Shown: piece after piece, positions 1 to 9,305 of the stretch
Layout of the letters: each line of letters starts with the position of its first letter
Numbering within the stretch: position 1 is the stretch's first letter
From: an uncultured Sulfitobacter sp.
GTDB taxonomy: Bacteria > Pseudomonadota > Alphaproteobacteria > Rhodobacterales > Rhodobacteraceae
DNA: 64,000 nt
Direction: 5' to 3'
Assembly (NCBI RefSeq): GCF_947497275.1
Contig: NZ_CANMFS010000004.1
Location: 372,001 to 436,000, forward strand
Position numbers and translations under genes: made by a program
Notes under the pieces: generated by a model
The model's database searches: none
What the model was told of the DNA's origin: nothing
What the model saw: only the letters and a program-made list of their open reading frames with translations

Positions 1-2
1 GC

Positions 3-812
3 CGCGCGCTGTTTGCCAGTGGTGCCGCCGCCGCTCTGCTGGCCGCCGCCGGAGTGAGCGCGGGCCCGTTGCCGCAACGGGGCGGCAAGCTGCGCCTTGC
101 CGTGTCCGGCGCGCTGCGCAGTGACAGCTGGCAGGCGGGCAGCGGGTTGTTCATGCAGGTCGCGCGGCAAGGGCTCGTCTTCGAAACGCTGACCGAAGTC
201 GCCGCCGACGGCACGCTGCGCGGGGAGCTGGCGGCGAACTGGACCGGCTCGCCCGATGGGCGGGTCTGGGAATTCGATCTGCGCAAAGATGCGGTTTTCC
301 ATGACAATGCGCAATTTACGTCCGCCGACGTGGTGCAGTGCCTTGAAATGAACGCGGTGATTACGGCGCTCGATACACATCGCGTGCGGTTCGAGTTGGC
401 GATCCCCGATGCTTCCTTCCCCTTCAAGCTGAGCGACCCCGCGCATGTGATCCGGCCCGCACATGCGCCGCAGTCGGGTATCGGTACGGGCCTGTACCGC
501 GTGGTTCACTTCGCCCCGGGCCAGCAGTTGATCGCTAAGCGGGTACCGCGGCACCCCAAAGACGGCCAGGCGGGGTGGTTTGATCAGGTCGAGCTTGCTT
601 CGATCCCGTCGGAGGAGGTGCGGGCACAGGCGCTGGCCGAGTACCTCGTTGATGGCGCGGATCTTGCGGACCCGTCCATGCTCAGAACATTCGACGATAT
701 CGTCACACATCAAGCACATGCGGTCTCGCGCAGTATCGCAACTCCGATGGTCATCGGAACGCAACGTCCCTTGGATAATCTGCGGGCCGCGCAGCGTTGG
801 TGGGCGGCCTGA
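3..812 (+). CDS. Short extracytoplasmic solute-binding protein, SBP_bac_5 type (5' partial)
   Basis: The reading frame is open from the window edge and begins inside an Ala/Leu-rich signal segment ([13 protein letters not shown]) typical of an exported, possibly Tat-dependent, binding protein; the first in-frame start visible (GTG at 54) lies within that segment, so the true start is upstream. The mature part resembles the N-terminal lobe of peptide/nickel ABC transporter binding proteins: a GLVFETLT stretch, then ELAANW, then [23 protein letters not shown]. Family members usually have about 500 residues; this one stops after about 270, so it holds little more than lobe I. No permease or ATPase gene is seen. 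It may be a reduced paralogue or a decayed gene. The assignment to the family is good, the transport role uncertain. Confidence 0.6.
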   Translation, partial: RALFASGAAAALLAAAGVSAGPLPQRGGKLRLAVSGALRSDSWQAGSGLFMQVARQGLVFETLTEVAADGTLRGELAANWTGSPDGRVWEFDLRKDAVFHDNAQFTSADVVQCLEMNAVITALDTHRVRFELAIPDASFPFKLSDPAHVIRPAHAPQSGIGTGLYRVVHFAPGQQLIAKRVPRHPKDGQAGWFDQVELASIPSEEVRAQALAEYLVDGADLADPSMLRTFDDIVTHQAHAVSRSIATPMVIGTQRPLDNLRAAQRWWAA

Positions 813-822
813 ACGGGAGGGC

Positions 823-851
823 TTGATGTTTTCGCAAGACGGGCCTATATC
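823..851 (+). promoter_or_regulatory. Candidate sigma70-type promoter of the rimP-nusA-infB operon
   Basis: TTGATG (823-828) and TATATC (846-851) are separated by 17 bases and lie just after the stop codon of the binding-protein gene. A start near 858 would give a leader of about 105 nt before rimP. No other comparable pair was noticed between the two genes. Inference from sequence only. Confidence 0.45.
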
Positions 852-902
852 CCTTTCAACAGCGGCGCGTTCGGGTCCAAACCAGACGCCCACCGGAAAT
901 TG

Positions 903-927
903 CAACGGGCCGCGCGCCCGTTTTTTT
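903..927 (+). terminator. Hairpin plus T-tract in the rimP leader (terminator or attenuator)
   Basis: CGGGC (906-910) pairs with GCCCG (916-920) around a 5-base loop and is followed directly by seven T residues (921-927). This is the shape of an intrinsic terminator. It lies downstream of the candidate promoter at 823-851 and about 36 bases before the rimP start, so it could terminate the upstream gene or attenuate the rimP operon. Confidence 0.6.
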
Positions 928-963
928 GTGCGCGCCCGCCAGACGCCGAAAGTCAGAGAGACG

Positions 964-1542
964 ATGAACAACGATCTGATCGCCAAAGCAGCCATGGACC
1001 GCCGTCTGGCGGAAATCATCACCCCGGTCATCGAGGACATGGGGTTCGAACTTGTACGGGTACGCCTGATGACGGGCAAGGCATCGACGTTGCAGGTGAT
1101 GGCCGACCGGCCTGACGGCGGGATCGAAGTAGACGATTGCGCCCAGATCAGTACCGCCATCGGTGCGGTGCTGGATGTCGAGGATCCGATTGTGGACGAA
1201 TACGCGCTTGAAGTCTCGTCGCCCGGGATCGACCGACCCCTGACACGGCTCAAGGATTTCGCGAATTTCGAAGGCTACGAGGCCAAGATCGAGACGACCG
1301 AGATGATCGACGGGCGCCGCCGTTTCAAGGGCGAGTTGGCGGGCGTTGACGGTGACGAGGTTCTGATCAACGTCGAGGAAGGCACTGTCGGGCTGAAATT
1401 CGACTGGCTGTCGGATGCGAAACTGGTCCTGACGGATGAGCTGATCAAGGAAATGCTGCGCCAGCGCAAAGCGTCGGGCGCGATCGACGAAACACAGTTT
1501 GATGAACTTCAGACCGACGAGTCTGATGAGGGAGAAGACTAA
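964..1542 (+). CDS. rimP: Ribosome maturation factor RimP
   Basis: RimP is needed for late maturation of the 30S ribosomal subunit. The protein (192 aa) starts [24 protein letters not shown], has the family segment GFELVRVRL and the conserved block [15 protein letters not shown] that precedes the C-terminal SH3-like domain, and ends in a long acidic tail (residues about 175-192), commonly seen in alphaproteobacteria. The open frame extends far upstream, but the family start is the ATG at 964, so the extra 384 bases are not coding. Its TAA stop overlaps the ATG of nusA (TAATG), which indicates translational coupling. First gene of the rimP-nusA-ylxR-infB operon. Confidence 0.95.
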   Translation: MNNDLIAKAAMDRRLAEIITPVIEDMGFELVRVRLMTGKASTLQVMADRPDGGIEVDDCAQISTAIGAVLDVEDPIVDEYALEVSSPGIDRPLTRLKDFANFEGYEAKIETTEMIDGRRRFKGELAGVDGDEVLINVEEGTVGLKFDWLSDAKLVLTDELIKEMLRQRKASGAIDETQFDELQTDESDEGED

Positions 1543-3152
1543 TGGCCATTACATCCGCAAACCAGCTTGAGCTTTTGCAAACCGCTGAAGCGGTGGCGCG
1601 CGAGAAGATGATCGATCCCGGTCTGGTTGTCGAAGCGATGGAAGAATCGCTCGCCCGTGCGGCGAAGTCCCGCTATGGCGCGGAAATGGACATTCGCGTT
1701 CATATCGACCGCAAGACAGGTCGCGCGACATTTACCCGTGTGCGTACGGTCGTGGCGGATGAGGAGCTTGAAAACTATCAGGCCGAGTTCACCGTGGATC
1801 AGGCCAAGGAATATATGGAAGCTCCCGAGATCGGCCAGCAATTCGTCGAAGAAGTGCCGCCGGTAGAAATGGGCCGTATCGCTGCGCAATCGGCCAAGCA
1901 GGTGATCTTGCAGAAGGTCCGCGAGGCGGAGCGGGATCGCCAGTATGAAGAATTCAAGGACCGTGCCGGTACGATCATCAACGGCCTGGTCAAGCGCGAA
2001 GAGTACGGCAACGTCATCGTCGACGTGGGTGCGGGCGAAGCGATCCTGCGCCGCAACGAAAAGATCGGGCGCGAATCATATCGCCCGAACGACCGCATCC
2101 GCGTCTACATCAAGGACGTGCGCCGCGAGCAGCGCGGCCCGCAGATCTTCTTGTCGCGCACGGATCCGCAGTTCATGGCCGAATTGTTCAAGATGGAAGT
2201 GCCGGAAATCTACGACGGTATCATCGAGATCAAGGCGGTCGCGCGCGACCCCGGATCGCGCGCGAAGATCGCGGTCATTTCCTACGACAACTCCATCGAC
2301 CCCGTCGGCGCCTGCGTCGGGATGCGGGGTAGCCGTGTGCAGGCTGTTGTGAACGAGCTTCAGGGTGAAAAGATCGATATCATTCCGTGGAACGAAGACC
2401 AGCCGACTTTCCTCGTGAACGCATTGCAGCCTGCCGAGGTCAGCAAGGTCGTGCTGGACGAGGAAGCCGGCAAGATCGAAGTCGTGGTGCCCGAAGAGCA
2501 GTTGTCGTTGGCCATTGGCCGTCGCGGCCAGAACGTGCGCCTCGCGTCTCAGTTGACCGGTCTGGACATCGACATTATGACCGAAGAGCAAGAGAGCGCG
2601 CGCCGTCAGGCTGAGTTCGAGCAGCGGACCAAACTGTTCATGGACACGCTGGATCTGGATGAATTCTTTGCCCAGCTTCTCGTCTCAGAAGGATTCACCA
2701 ATCTCGAAGAGGTCGCTTATGTAGAGGTGGACGAGCTTCTGGTCATTGACGGCGTGGACGAGGACACGGCAAGTGAACTTCAGGCGCGCGCGCGTGACGT
2801 TCTCGAAGCGCAGAACAAGGCCGCGCTTGATGCCGCCCGCGCGCTGGGCGTTGAAGAAAGCCTTATTGAATTCGAAGGTCTGACACCCCAAATGATAGAG
2901 GCGTTGGCCAAGGATGACGTCAAGACGCTCGAAGATTTCGCGACCTGCGCAGATTGGGAGCTGGCCGGCGGCTGGACCACGGTAAACGGTGAGCGGGTCA
3001 AGGACGAAGGGACGCTGGAGCCCTTCGAGATGACACTTGAAGAAGCGCAGCAGTTGATCATGACCGCCCGCGTTCTTTTGGGTTGGGTCGATCCGGCAGA
3101 TCTGGAAGCGGACGCCGAAGAAGACCATGCAGAAGAGGAAGCCGAGGCCTGA
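1542..3152 (+). CDS. nusA: Transcription termination/antitermination factor NusA
   Basis: NusA binds RNA polymerase and nascent RNA and modulates pausing, termination and antitermination. The 536-aa protein has the N-terminal polymerase-binding domain (about 1-135), an S1 domain (about 140-205), and two KH domains with GxxG loops GMRG (260-263) and GRRG (326-329). Two helix-hairpin-helix acidic repeats follow (about 365-505), as in gammaproteobacterial and alphaproteobacterial NusA, then an acidic tail. Length is normal. The start overlaps the rimP stop by 1 base. ylxR follows at once. Confidence 0.97.
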   Translation: MAITSANQLELLQTAEAVAREKMIDPGLVVEAMEESLARAAKSRYGAEMDIRVHIDRKTGRATFTRVRTVVADEELENYQAEFTVDQAKEYMEAPEIGQQFVEEVPPVEMGRIAAQSAKQVILQKVREAERDRQYEEFKDRAGTIINGLVKREEYGNVIVDVGAGEAILRRNEKIGRESYRPNDRIRVYIKDVRREQRGPQIFLSRTDPQFMAELFKMEVPEIYDGIIEIKAVARDPGSRAKIAVISYDNSIDPVGACVGMRGSRVQAVVNELQGEKIDIIPWNEDQPTFLVNALQPAEVSKVVLDEEAGKIEVVVPEEQLSLAIGRRGQNVRLASQLTGLDIDIMTEEQESARRQAEFEQRTKLFMDTLDLDEFFAQLLVSEGFTNLEEVAYVEVDELLVIDGVDEDTASELQARARDVLEAQNKAALDAARALGVEESLIEFEGLTPQMIEALAKDDVKTLEDFATCADWELAGGWTTVNGERVKDEGTLEPFEMTLEEAQQLIMTARVLLGWVDPADLEADAEEDHAEEEAEA

Positions 3153-3174
3153 TCTCAGGCCTCGGAAGACCGAC

Positions 3175-3795
3175 ATGGGACGCGGTGGTGCCTCAAAGGA
3201 TCGCGCGGATGGCGCAGAGCGAAAATGTATCGCAACGGGGGAAGTGCAACCAAAGCACGGGTTGATACGTTTCGTTATTGGGCCGGAGGACCAGGTCGTG
3301 CCGGATATACTGGGCAAACTTCCCGGTCGCGGCATATGGGTATCGGCGGACCGGGCCGCACTGAAGACAGCCATGAAAAAAGGGCTGTTCTCGCGATCCG
3401 CGAAGCAACCCGTGAAGGTACCGGATGATCTGGTATGCGAAGTAGAAAAGCAGTTGGCCCGTCGCGTGGTGGATCTGATCTCGATGCAGCGCAAGGCTGG
3501 AAAGGCCGTGGCAGGTTACGAGAAGGTCAAAGGCTGGCTGCAAACTGAAGAAGCCGAGGTCCTGATCCAGGCTGTGGACGGATCGGGGCGCGGCAAATCG
3601 AAACTTAGTACGCCTCACTACGGCCATTATATCGGGTGTTTGACGGCGGACGAATTGGGTTTGGCATTCGGACGCCAAACTGTGATACATGGGGCGCTCG
3701 CCTCTGGTGGACTCACTCAGCGTGTAGTAGAGGAAGCTCACAGGTTATATGGCGTGCGCGAAAACGAGGCTGGCAGCGGCCAGCCGAAAGGATAG
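3175..3795 (+). CDS. ylxR: YlxR (DUF448) / L7Ae-like RNA-binding protein
   Basis: The N-terminal half is a YlxR domain, recognised by RKCIATGE and by the segment PGRGIWVSADR. The C-terminal half (from about residue 85) looks like an L7Ae/ribosomal L30e-type fold, with LARRVVDLISMQRKAGKAVAGYEKV. This two-domain form is usual in alphaproteobacteria between nusA and infB. I chose the ATG at 3175 (206 aa) because it gives the family N terminus and is preceded by GGAAG; an in-frame ATG at 3127 would overlap the nusA end by 26 bases. The protein is thought to bind nucleic acid; its exact role is not settled. Confidence 0.85.
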   Translation: MGRGGASKDRADGAERKCIATGEVQPKHGLIRFVIGPEDQVVPDILGKLPGRGIWVSADRAALKTAMKKGLFSRSAKQPVKVPDDLVCEVEKQLARRVVDLISMQRKAGKAVAGYEKVKGWLQTEEAEVLIQAVDGSGRGKSKLSTPHYGHYIGCLTADELGLAFGRQTVIHGALASGGLTQRVVEEAHRLYGVRENEAGSGQPKG

Positions 3796-3804
3796 ACGAG
3801 CTAG

Positions 3805-6285
3805 ATGAGCGATAGTGACGGCAAGAAAACATTGGGTCTGCGCGGCGGTGGGTCGCGTCCGGGGAACGTAAAGCAAAGCTTTAGCCACGGGCGGACCAAG
3901 AACGTTGTTGTGGAAACCAAACGCAAGCGCGTTGTGGTGCCCAAACCGGGTGGGCAGAAGCCCTCCGGCCCAGGTGCCGGTCCCGTTGGCGATCCCTCCA
4001 AGCGTCCTGCGGGCATTACCGATTCCGAAATGGAACGGCGCCTGAAGGCTGTTCAGGCGGCGAAAGCCCGCGAGGTCGAAGAAGCGGCAGCGCGTGAAGC
4101 GGAAGAAAAGGCGCGTGCCGAAGAGCGCGAGCGCCGTCGCGCCGAGATCGAAGCCAAAGAGCAAGAAGAGCGCGAGCGCGAGGAAAGCCTCAAGGCGAAA
4201 GCCGAAGAGGATGCGCGCAAAGCCCGCGAAGCGGAGGCTGCTGCCCAAGCGGCTGCGTCGCCATCGCCGTCCGAGCCTGTTGCCGCACGAACGCCGAACA
4301 AGGCCGCACCGGCTCAGACACCGCGCAAGACCGAGCGGGATCGTGAAGATACCAGCAAAAAAGCCCGTCAGGCGGACGATAGCCGCCGGTCCGGCAAGCT
4401 GACCGTCAATCAGGCCTTGCGCGGCGGCGAAGGTGGCCGCCAGCGGTCAATGGCGCAGATGAAGCGCAAGCAGGAACGCGCACGCCAGAAGGCGATGGGC
4501 GGCTCCGTGGAGCGTGAAAAGATCGTGCGTAACGTCAATCTGCCACCGGCGATCGTTGTGTCCGAATTGGCCGCGCGCATGGCCGAGAAGACAGGTGCGG
4601 TTGTGAAGGCGCTGATGAACAGTGGCCTGATGGTGACGCAGAACGAAACCATCGACGCGGATACTGCGGAGCTGATCATTGAGGAATTTGGCCACAAGGT
4701 TGTCCGGGTTTCCGACGCAGATGTTGAAGACGTCATCAAGGAGGTTGTCGACGACGAGGGCGATCTTAAGTCGCGTCCGCCGGTCATCACCATCATGGGC
4801 CACGTTGACCACGGCAAGACTTCGCTTCTGGACGCGATCCGCAATGCGAAGGTCGTCGCGGGCGAGGCCGGTGGTATTACGCAGCATATCGGCGCCTATC
4901 AGGTGACGACAGACAGCGGTCAGGTGCTTTCGTTCCTCGATACGCCGGGCCACGCGGCATTCACGTCGATGCGGTCACGCGGCGCACATGTGACGGACAT
5001 CGTTGTTTTGGTGGTCGCTGCAGACGATTCCGTCATGCCGCAGACGATCGAGGCAATCAACCACGCCAAAGCTGCCAAGGTGCCGATGATCGTTGCGATC
5101 AACAAGATCGACAAGCCCGCCGCCGATCCCGACAGGGTGCGTACCGGTCTGCTTCAGCATGAAGTGATCGTCGAGAAGATGTCGGGCGATGTGCAGGATG
5201 TCGAAGTTTCCGCTGCCACGGGGCAGGGGCTCGACGAGCTTCTTGAAGCCATCGCCTTGCAGGCCGAGATCCTTGAGCTGAAAGCCAACCCGGATCGGGC
5301 CGCTATCGGTGCGGTGATCGAAGCGCAGCTTGATGTCGGTCGCGGTCCTGTCGCCACTGTTTTGATCCAGAACGGTACGCTGCGTCAGGGCGATATCTTT
5401 GTTGTGGGTGAACAGTACGGTAAGGTCCGTGCGTTGATCGACGATCAGGGCAACCGCGTGAAAGAGGCAGGTCCTTCGGTTCCTGTCGAGGTGCTTGGCC
5501 TGAACGGCACGCCCGAAGCAGGCGACGTGTTGAACGTGACCGACACCGAAGCGCAAGCCCGCGAGATTGCCGAGTATCGCGCCAATGCCGCACGTGACAA
5601 GCGCGCGGCGGCGGGTGCAGCGACGACCCTTGAACAGCTGATGGCGAATGCAAAGGCGGACGAGAACGTCTCTGAATTGCCAATTTTGGTCAAGGCAGAC
5701 GTTCAGGGTTCAGCCGAAGCAATTGTGCAGGCAATGGAAAAGATCGGCAACGATGAGGTGCGCGTTCGCGTCCTGCACTCCGGTGTTGGTGCGATCACGG
5801 AAACCGATGTGGGTCTTGCCGAAGCGTCGGGCGCGCCCATCATTGGCTTTAACGTGCGTGCGAACGCATCGGCACGGAACACGGCCAACCAGAAAGGCGT
5901 AGAGATCCGCTATTACTCGGTGATCTATGATCTGGTCGATCACGTCAAAGCCGTGGCATCCGGTCTCCTGAGCAATGAGATCAAGGAAAACTTCATCGGT
6001 TATGCCAACATCAAAGAGGTGTTCAAGGTGACCGGCGTTGGCAAGGTTGCGGGCTGTCTTGTTACCGAAGGTGTTGCACGCCGCTCCGCCGGTGTCCGAT
6101 TGCTGCGCGACAACGTGGTGATACACGAGGGAACGCTGAAAACGCTGAAGCGCTTCAAAGATGAAGTCGCCGAAGTGCAGTCGGGTCAAGAATGCGGTAT
6201 GGCATTCGAAAGCTACGATGACGTGCGTCCCGGCGACGTGATCGAGATCTTCGAACGTGAAGAAGTGACGCGCACGCTAAGCTGA
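3805..6285 (+). CDS. infB: Translation initiation factor IF-2
   Basis: IF-2 is the GTPase that delivers initiator fMet-tRNA to the 30S subunit and promotes subunit joining. The 826-aa protein has a long charged, Ala/Glu/Arg-rich N-terminal region with coiled-coil character (about 75-230), the IF2_N domain, then the G domain with GHVDHGKT (332-339), DTPGH (378-382) and NKID (432-435). Domains II, III and the initiator-tRNA-binding C-terminal domain follow, ending EEVTRTLS. The start is 9 bases after the ylxR stop. Last gene of the operon; a strong terminator follows. Confidence 0.97.
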   Translation: MSDSDGKKTLGLRGGGSRPGNVKQSFSHGRTKNVVVETKRKRVVVPKPGGQKPSGPGAGPVGDPSKRPAGITDSEMERRLKAVQAAKAREVEEAAAREAEEKARAEERERRRAEIEAKEQEEREREESLKAKAEEDARKAREAEAAAQAAASPSPSEPVAARTPNKAAPAQTPRKTERDREDTSKKARQADDSRRSGKLTVNQALRGGEGGRQRSMAQMKRKQERARQKAMGGSVEREKIVRNVNLPPAIVVSELAARMAEKTGAVVKALMNSGLMVTQNETIDADTAELIIEEFGHKVVRVSDADVEDVIKEVVDDEGDLKSRPPVITIMGHVDHGKTSLLDAIRNAKVVAGEAGGITQHIGAYQVTTDSGQVLSFLDTPGHAAFTSMRSRGAHVTDIVVLVVAADDSVMPQTIEAINHAKAAKVPMIVAINKIDKPAADPDRVRTGLLQHEVIVEKMSGDVQDVEVSAATGQGLDELLEAIALQAEILELKANPDRAAIGAVIEAQLDVGRGPVATVLIQNGTLRQGDIFVVGEQYGKVRALIDDQGNRVKEAGPSVPVEVLGLNGTPEAGDVLNVTDTEAQAREIAEYRANAARDKRAAAGAATTLEQLMANAKADENVSELPILVKADVQGSAEAIVQAMEKIGNDEVRVRVLHSGVGAITETDVGLAEASGAPIIGFNVRANASARNTANQKGVEIRYYSVIYDLVDHVKAVASGLLSNEIKENFIGYANIKEVFKVTGVGKVAGCLVTEGVARRSAGVRLLRDNVVIHEGTLKTLKRFKDEVAEVQSGQECGMAFESYDDVRPGDVIEIFEREEVTRTLS

Positions 6286-6303
6286 TCTCGAAAATCGCGA
6301 TAC

Positions 6304-6340
6304 AAAAAAAGGGACGCTGCATTTGCAGCGTCCCTTTCTT
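6304..6340 (+). terminator. Intrinsic terminator after infB, probably bidirectional
   Basis: A perfect 10-bp stem, GGGACGCTGC (6311-6320) and GCAGCGTCCC (6325-6334), with a 4-base loop, has a run of seven A on its left and TTTCTT on its right. It ends the rimP-infB operon and can also serve the minus-strand genes that converge on it. Confidence 0.9.
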
Positions 6341-6360
6341 ATTCAGCAGATGCGGTCACA

Positions 6361-6492
6361 TCATTTCTTGCAGACCGGAACACCCGAATACGTTGTGCTG
6401 TCTACCTTTACCGTGATCCGCCCATCAGGCATCGCCTCGACAAAGGTTCCCTGTACCGAAACACAGCTTCCAAGCGTGATAGTGCGCAACAT
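6361..6492 (-). CDS. Small conserved-looking protein, 43 aa
   Basis: Starting at the ATG at 6492 the product is 43 residues (MLRTITLGSCVSVQGTF at the start, GVPVCKK at the end). The start is preceded by GGGGAGG at good spacing, which supports translation. A longer in-frame version is possible but starts upstream of this ribosome site. It contains two Cys and a pattern of short beta strands (ITVKVDSTTYSG). It sits between the infB terminator and mutT, downstream of the parvulin-argJ-mutT run. I believe similar small ORFs occur beside infB in related bacteria, but cannot confirm it. Function unknown. Confidence 0.6.
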   Translation of the reverse strand: MLRTITLGSCVSVQGTFVEAMPDGRITVKVDSTTYSGVPVCKK

Positions 6493-6607
6493 TCCAATCC
6501 TCCCCGGAACCAATAAGCGGGAGAGTAACGTGTATTGTAGCCAGTTCCACAACAATCAAACAAGAATCATAAAATTCCCGTCTGGTTTCGGAAATATTCT
6601 AAAAGCC

Positions 6608-7006
6608 TTAAATCCAGTCGCGCAAGACCGCGATAAGGGGGATGTCTGCTGCTGGCATCGGATACTGTCTCATCTCGTTCGGACGCACCCATTTTAGCGT
6701 TTGGCCTTCGCGTGCGCGGACCGTCCCCTCCCATTTTCGGCAGGCGAACAGCGGCATCATCAGGTGAAAATCTTCGTAGCTGTGGCTCGCGAAAGTGAGC
6801 GGAGCCAGACAGGAGGACCACGTTTCGATCCCCAGTTCCTCGTGCAATTCGCGCACGAGCGCTGCCTCCGGGGTTTCGCCCTGTTCGATCTTTCCGCCGG
6901 GAAATTCCCAAAGGCCCGCCATCGTCTTGCCTTCGGGACGCTGGGCGAGCAGGACCCGCCCGTCGACGTCGATCAGCGCGACCGCCGACACCAGTACCAT
7001 TTTCAT
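6608..7006 (-). CDS. mutT: Nudix hydrolase, MutT-type 8-oxo-dGTP diphosphatase
   Basis: MutT removes oxidised guanine nucleotides from the pool and prevents AT-to-CG transversions. The 132-aa protein carries a complete Nudix box at residues 37-60, from GGKIEQGETPEAAL to REL and EELGI, with all expected Glu residues. I chose the ATG at 7006 (MKMVLVSAVALI) because it overlaps the argJ stop in an ATGA arrangement; a start 54 bases upstream would lie deep in argJ. It is probably co-transcribed with argJ and the parvulin gene. Confidence 0.88.
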   Translation of the reverse strand: MKMVLVSAVALIDVDGRVLLAQRPEGKTMAGLWEFPGGKIEQGETPEAALVRELHEELGIETWSSCLAPLTFASHSYEDFHLMMPLFACRKWEGTVRAREGQTLKWVRPNEMRQYPMPAADIPLIAVLRDWI

Positions 7007-8229
7007 GAGCGGTAATCGGCGTTGATCGCGATATAGCCGTGGGTCAGGTCGCAGGTCCAAACGGTCGCATGGCCGCCGCCGAGCCCTAGGTCGACTGCGA
7101 TCACGATGTTCTGGCCTTTCATATGCGCGGCGGCGGCCTCTTCTGAGTACGCCTCGCTGCGCCAGCCGTCCTTGGCCACTTCGACATCGCCGAACCGGAT
7201 CGAAAGGAGATCACGGTCGGCCTGCGCGCCGGATTTGCCGATCGCCATGACGACGCGGCCCCAATTCGGATCCTCGCCCGCGATCGCGGTCTTGATCAGC
7301 GGAGAGTTCGCGATTGCCATCGCGTGCGTCTTGGCATCCCTGTCACTGGCAGCGCCCGTGATCTGTACCTCGACGAATTTCGTCGCACCCTCACCGTCCT
7401 TCACAACTTGGTGGGCCAGATCGCGCATCAGGCCGTGAAGGGCATCGCTGAACCCCGCGTGCCCGTCAACTGCGACGCCCGACTCTCCGGTGGCGGCGAC
7501 GATCAGGCTGTCGGACGTCGAGGTATCGCTGTCGACGGTGATGGAATTGAACGTCACTTCGTTGTGCTTGGACACAATGGATTGCAGCGCATCCTGACCG
7601 ATCTTCGCGTCAGTAAAAATGTAGACAAGCATCGTCGCCATATCCGGCGCGATCATGCCCGATCCCTTGGCGATGCCTGCGATATTTACCGTCTTTCCGT
7701 CCACATTGACCTGTGCCGCCGCGCCTTTGGGAAAGGTGTCGGTTGTCATGATCGCCTTGGCTGCTGCCGCGATACCGCCAGCATCGCTGTCGTGCGCCAG
7801 AGTGTGCAGCGCCGCAACGATCCGGTCATGCGGCAAAGGTTCTCCGATCACCCCGGTCGAAGAGGTGAAAACCCGGTCCTGCGGGACGCCACACTCTTGC
7901 GCGACACTTGCGGTGATCACCTCGACGGATGTGGTACCGCTCTTGCCGGTAAAGGCATTGGCGTTGCCGGAGTTGACCAGAATCGCCGCCCCCTCGTCCG
8001 ATACCTTGCCCAGTTTGGCCTGACAGTCGAGAACCGGTGCCGACCGTGTGGCGGAGCGGGTGAACGCCCCCGCCACGACACTGCCCGGTGCCAAGGTCGC
8101 CAGCATGACGTCCGTGCGGTCCTGATATTTCACTCCCGCAGCGGCGGTGGCAAAGCGCACCCCGTCAATCACCGGCAGATCGGGAAATTTCTCGGGGGCC
8201 AGCGGTGAAACGGACGTGATCTTTGCCAT
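7003..8229 (-). CDS. argJ: Glutamate N-acetyltransferase / amino-acid acetyltransferase ArgJ
   Basis: ArgJ transfers the acetyl group from N-acetylornithine to glutamate and so closes the cyclic arginine pathway; some members also use acetyl-CoA. The 408-aa precursor self-cleaves into two subunits. The cleavage motif is visible as PDMATMLVY, with the split expected before Thr199. NSGNANAFTG near residue 87 and EDPNWGRVV near residue 310 are also family signatures. It follows the parvulin gene by 6 bases and overlaps mutT by 4, so the three look like one operon. Confidence 0.95.
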   Translation of the reverse strand: MAKITSVSPLAPEKFPDLPVIDGVRFATAAAGVKYQDRTDVMLATLAPGSVVAGAFTRSATRSAPVLDCQAKLGKVSDEGAAILVNSGNANAFTGKSGTTSVEVITASVAQECGVPQDRVFTSSTGVIGEPLPHDRIVAALHTLAHDSDAGGIAAAAKAIMTTDTFPKGAAAQVNVDGKTVNIAGIAKGSGMIAPDMATMLVYIFTDAKIGQDALQSIVSKHNEVTFNSITVDSDTSTSDSLIVAATGESGVAVDGHAGFSDALHGLMRDLAHQVVKDGEGATKFVEVQITGAASDRDAKTHAMAIANSPLIKTAIAGEDPNWGRVVMAIGKSGAQADRDLLSIRFGDVEVAKDGWRSEAYSEEAAAAHMKGQNIVIAVDLGLGGGHATVWTCDLTHGYIAINADYRS

Positions 8230-8235
8230 TGCAGC

Positions 8236-9108
8236 CTACTCCAGAACGTCGGTCTGTTTGAGTACGGAAGGATCGACCGCCTCGGCACCGCTGCGGTCGA
8301 CCTCCGCCTCGGCGGTGACGGCCTCGATGGCGGCCTGCGCACGGCCCTGGCGGATCTGAAGCTCGATTTCCTCGCGCACCTCATCAATCGCAGGTGCTTG
8401 TTGGATGCGGGTTTCGTTCAGCTTGACGATGTGCCAGCCGAATTGCGTCTTTACCGGCGCGGACACCGCCCCTGGTTCAAGATCGATGACGGCCTGTTCA
8501 AATTCCGGGACCATCGCGCCTTTGCCGAACCAGCCAAGCTCACCCCCGTTTGGACCGGATGGGCCAGTGGATTTCTCGCGGGCGACGGCGGCAAAATCTG
8601 CACCGCCTTCCAACTCTTCGATCACCGCCAGCGCGGTCTCTTCGGTTTCCACGAGAATGTGCGAGGCATTGAATTCCTCTTCCTGCTCTGCGTCGGAATA
8701 CTCGGCTTCATAGGCGGCCTGCACCTCGGCATCGTCAAGCGGCGTTTCCATAATGCGGTTGATGGATTCACCGGCTACGAGCGAACGCCGCTCGTTCTCG
8801 ATCTGAAGATCGACGCGCGCGGGAAGCTCGCCATCGAACTGCTGGGAAAGCGCGGTTTGCTGGATCAGCTGGTCCAAAATGCCCTGAAACAATACATCTT
8901 CTGGCAGATCCTTGTACTGCGGCGGCAGGCTGGCCCAAGCGACGATCATATGACCGACGGTGATCTCCGTGCCTCCGACAACGGCGACAACGGTGCCAGG
9001 ATCTGCCGTCGCTGGCGCGGCGGGTGTTTCGGTTTCCTGTGCAGCGGCTGGCAGCGACAGGGCGGCACACAACGCGAGAGGTGCCAGAAAAGTGAGGGGT
9101 TTTTGCAT
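8236..9108 (-). CDS. Periplasmic parvulin-type peptidyl-prolyl isomerase
   Basis: A 290-aa exported protein with a signal peptide (MQKPLTFLAPLALCAAL, cleavage likely after AAAQ). A SurA/PrsA-like N-terminal helical region follows, then a parvulin (rotamase) domain from about 145 to 235, recognised by FNASHILVETEE, GGELGWFGKGAMVPEFEQA and TQFGWHIVKL. It should assist folding of secreted or outer-membrane proteins in the periplasm. The gene leads a parvulin-argJ-mutT run and is divergent from secA, so export and periplasmic folding genes share one intergenic region. Confidence 0.92.
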   Translation of the reverse strand: MQKPLTFLAPLALCAALSLPAAAQETETPAAPATADPGTVVAVVGGTEITVGHMIVAWASLPPQYKDLPEDVLFQGILDQLIQQTALSQQFDGELPARVDLQIENERRSLVAGESINRIMETPLDDAEVQAAYEAEYSDAEQEEEFNASHILVETEETALAVIEELEGGADFAAVAREKSTGPSGPNGGELGWFGKGAMVPEFEQAVIDLEPGAVSAPVKTQFGWHIVKLNETRIQQAPAIDEVREEIELQIRQGRAQAAIEAVTAEAEVDRSGAEAVDPSVLKQTDVLE

Positions 9109-9305
9109 GGATTGTCCTATCTTCGACGCGCGATTTGGGCGCTTACATTGACACGCTATACAGCGGCCCTTACATCGCCATCACGCGGAGCGTACAACGC
9201 TGACACGCGCGGCTGAGGCCACCATTCTCCCCTTCTATCTATGGACTGGGTGTTAGCGGGGCAAGCAGATCGCGCAAACCTTTATATACTTCGGCTGGAG
9301 ATCGC

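Noticed and set aside
580..963. Long upstream extension of the rimP reading frame
   Set aside because: It overlaps the binding-protein gene in another frame, contains the leader hairpin, and the family start is clearly at 964.
4053..4402. Ser/Arg- and Lys-rich open frames on both strands inside infB
   Set aside because: They are shadows of the charged, repetitive N-terminal region of IF-2.
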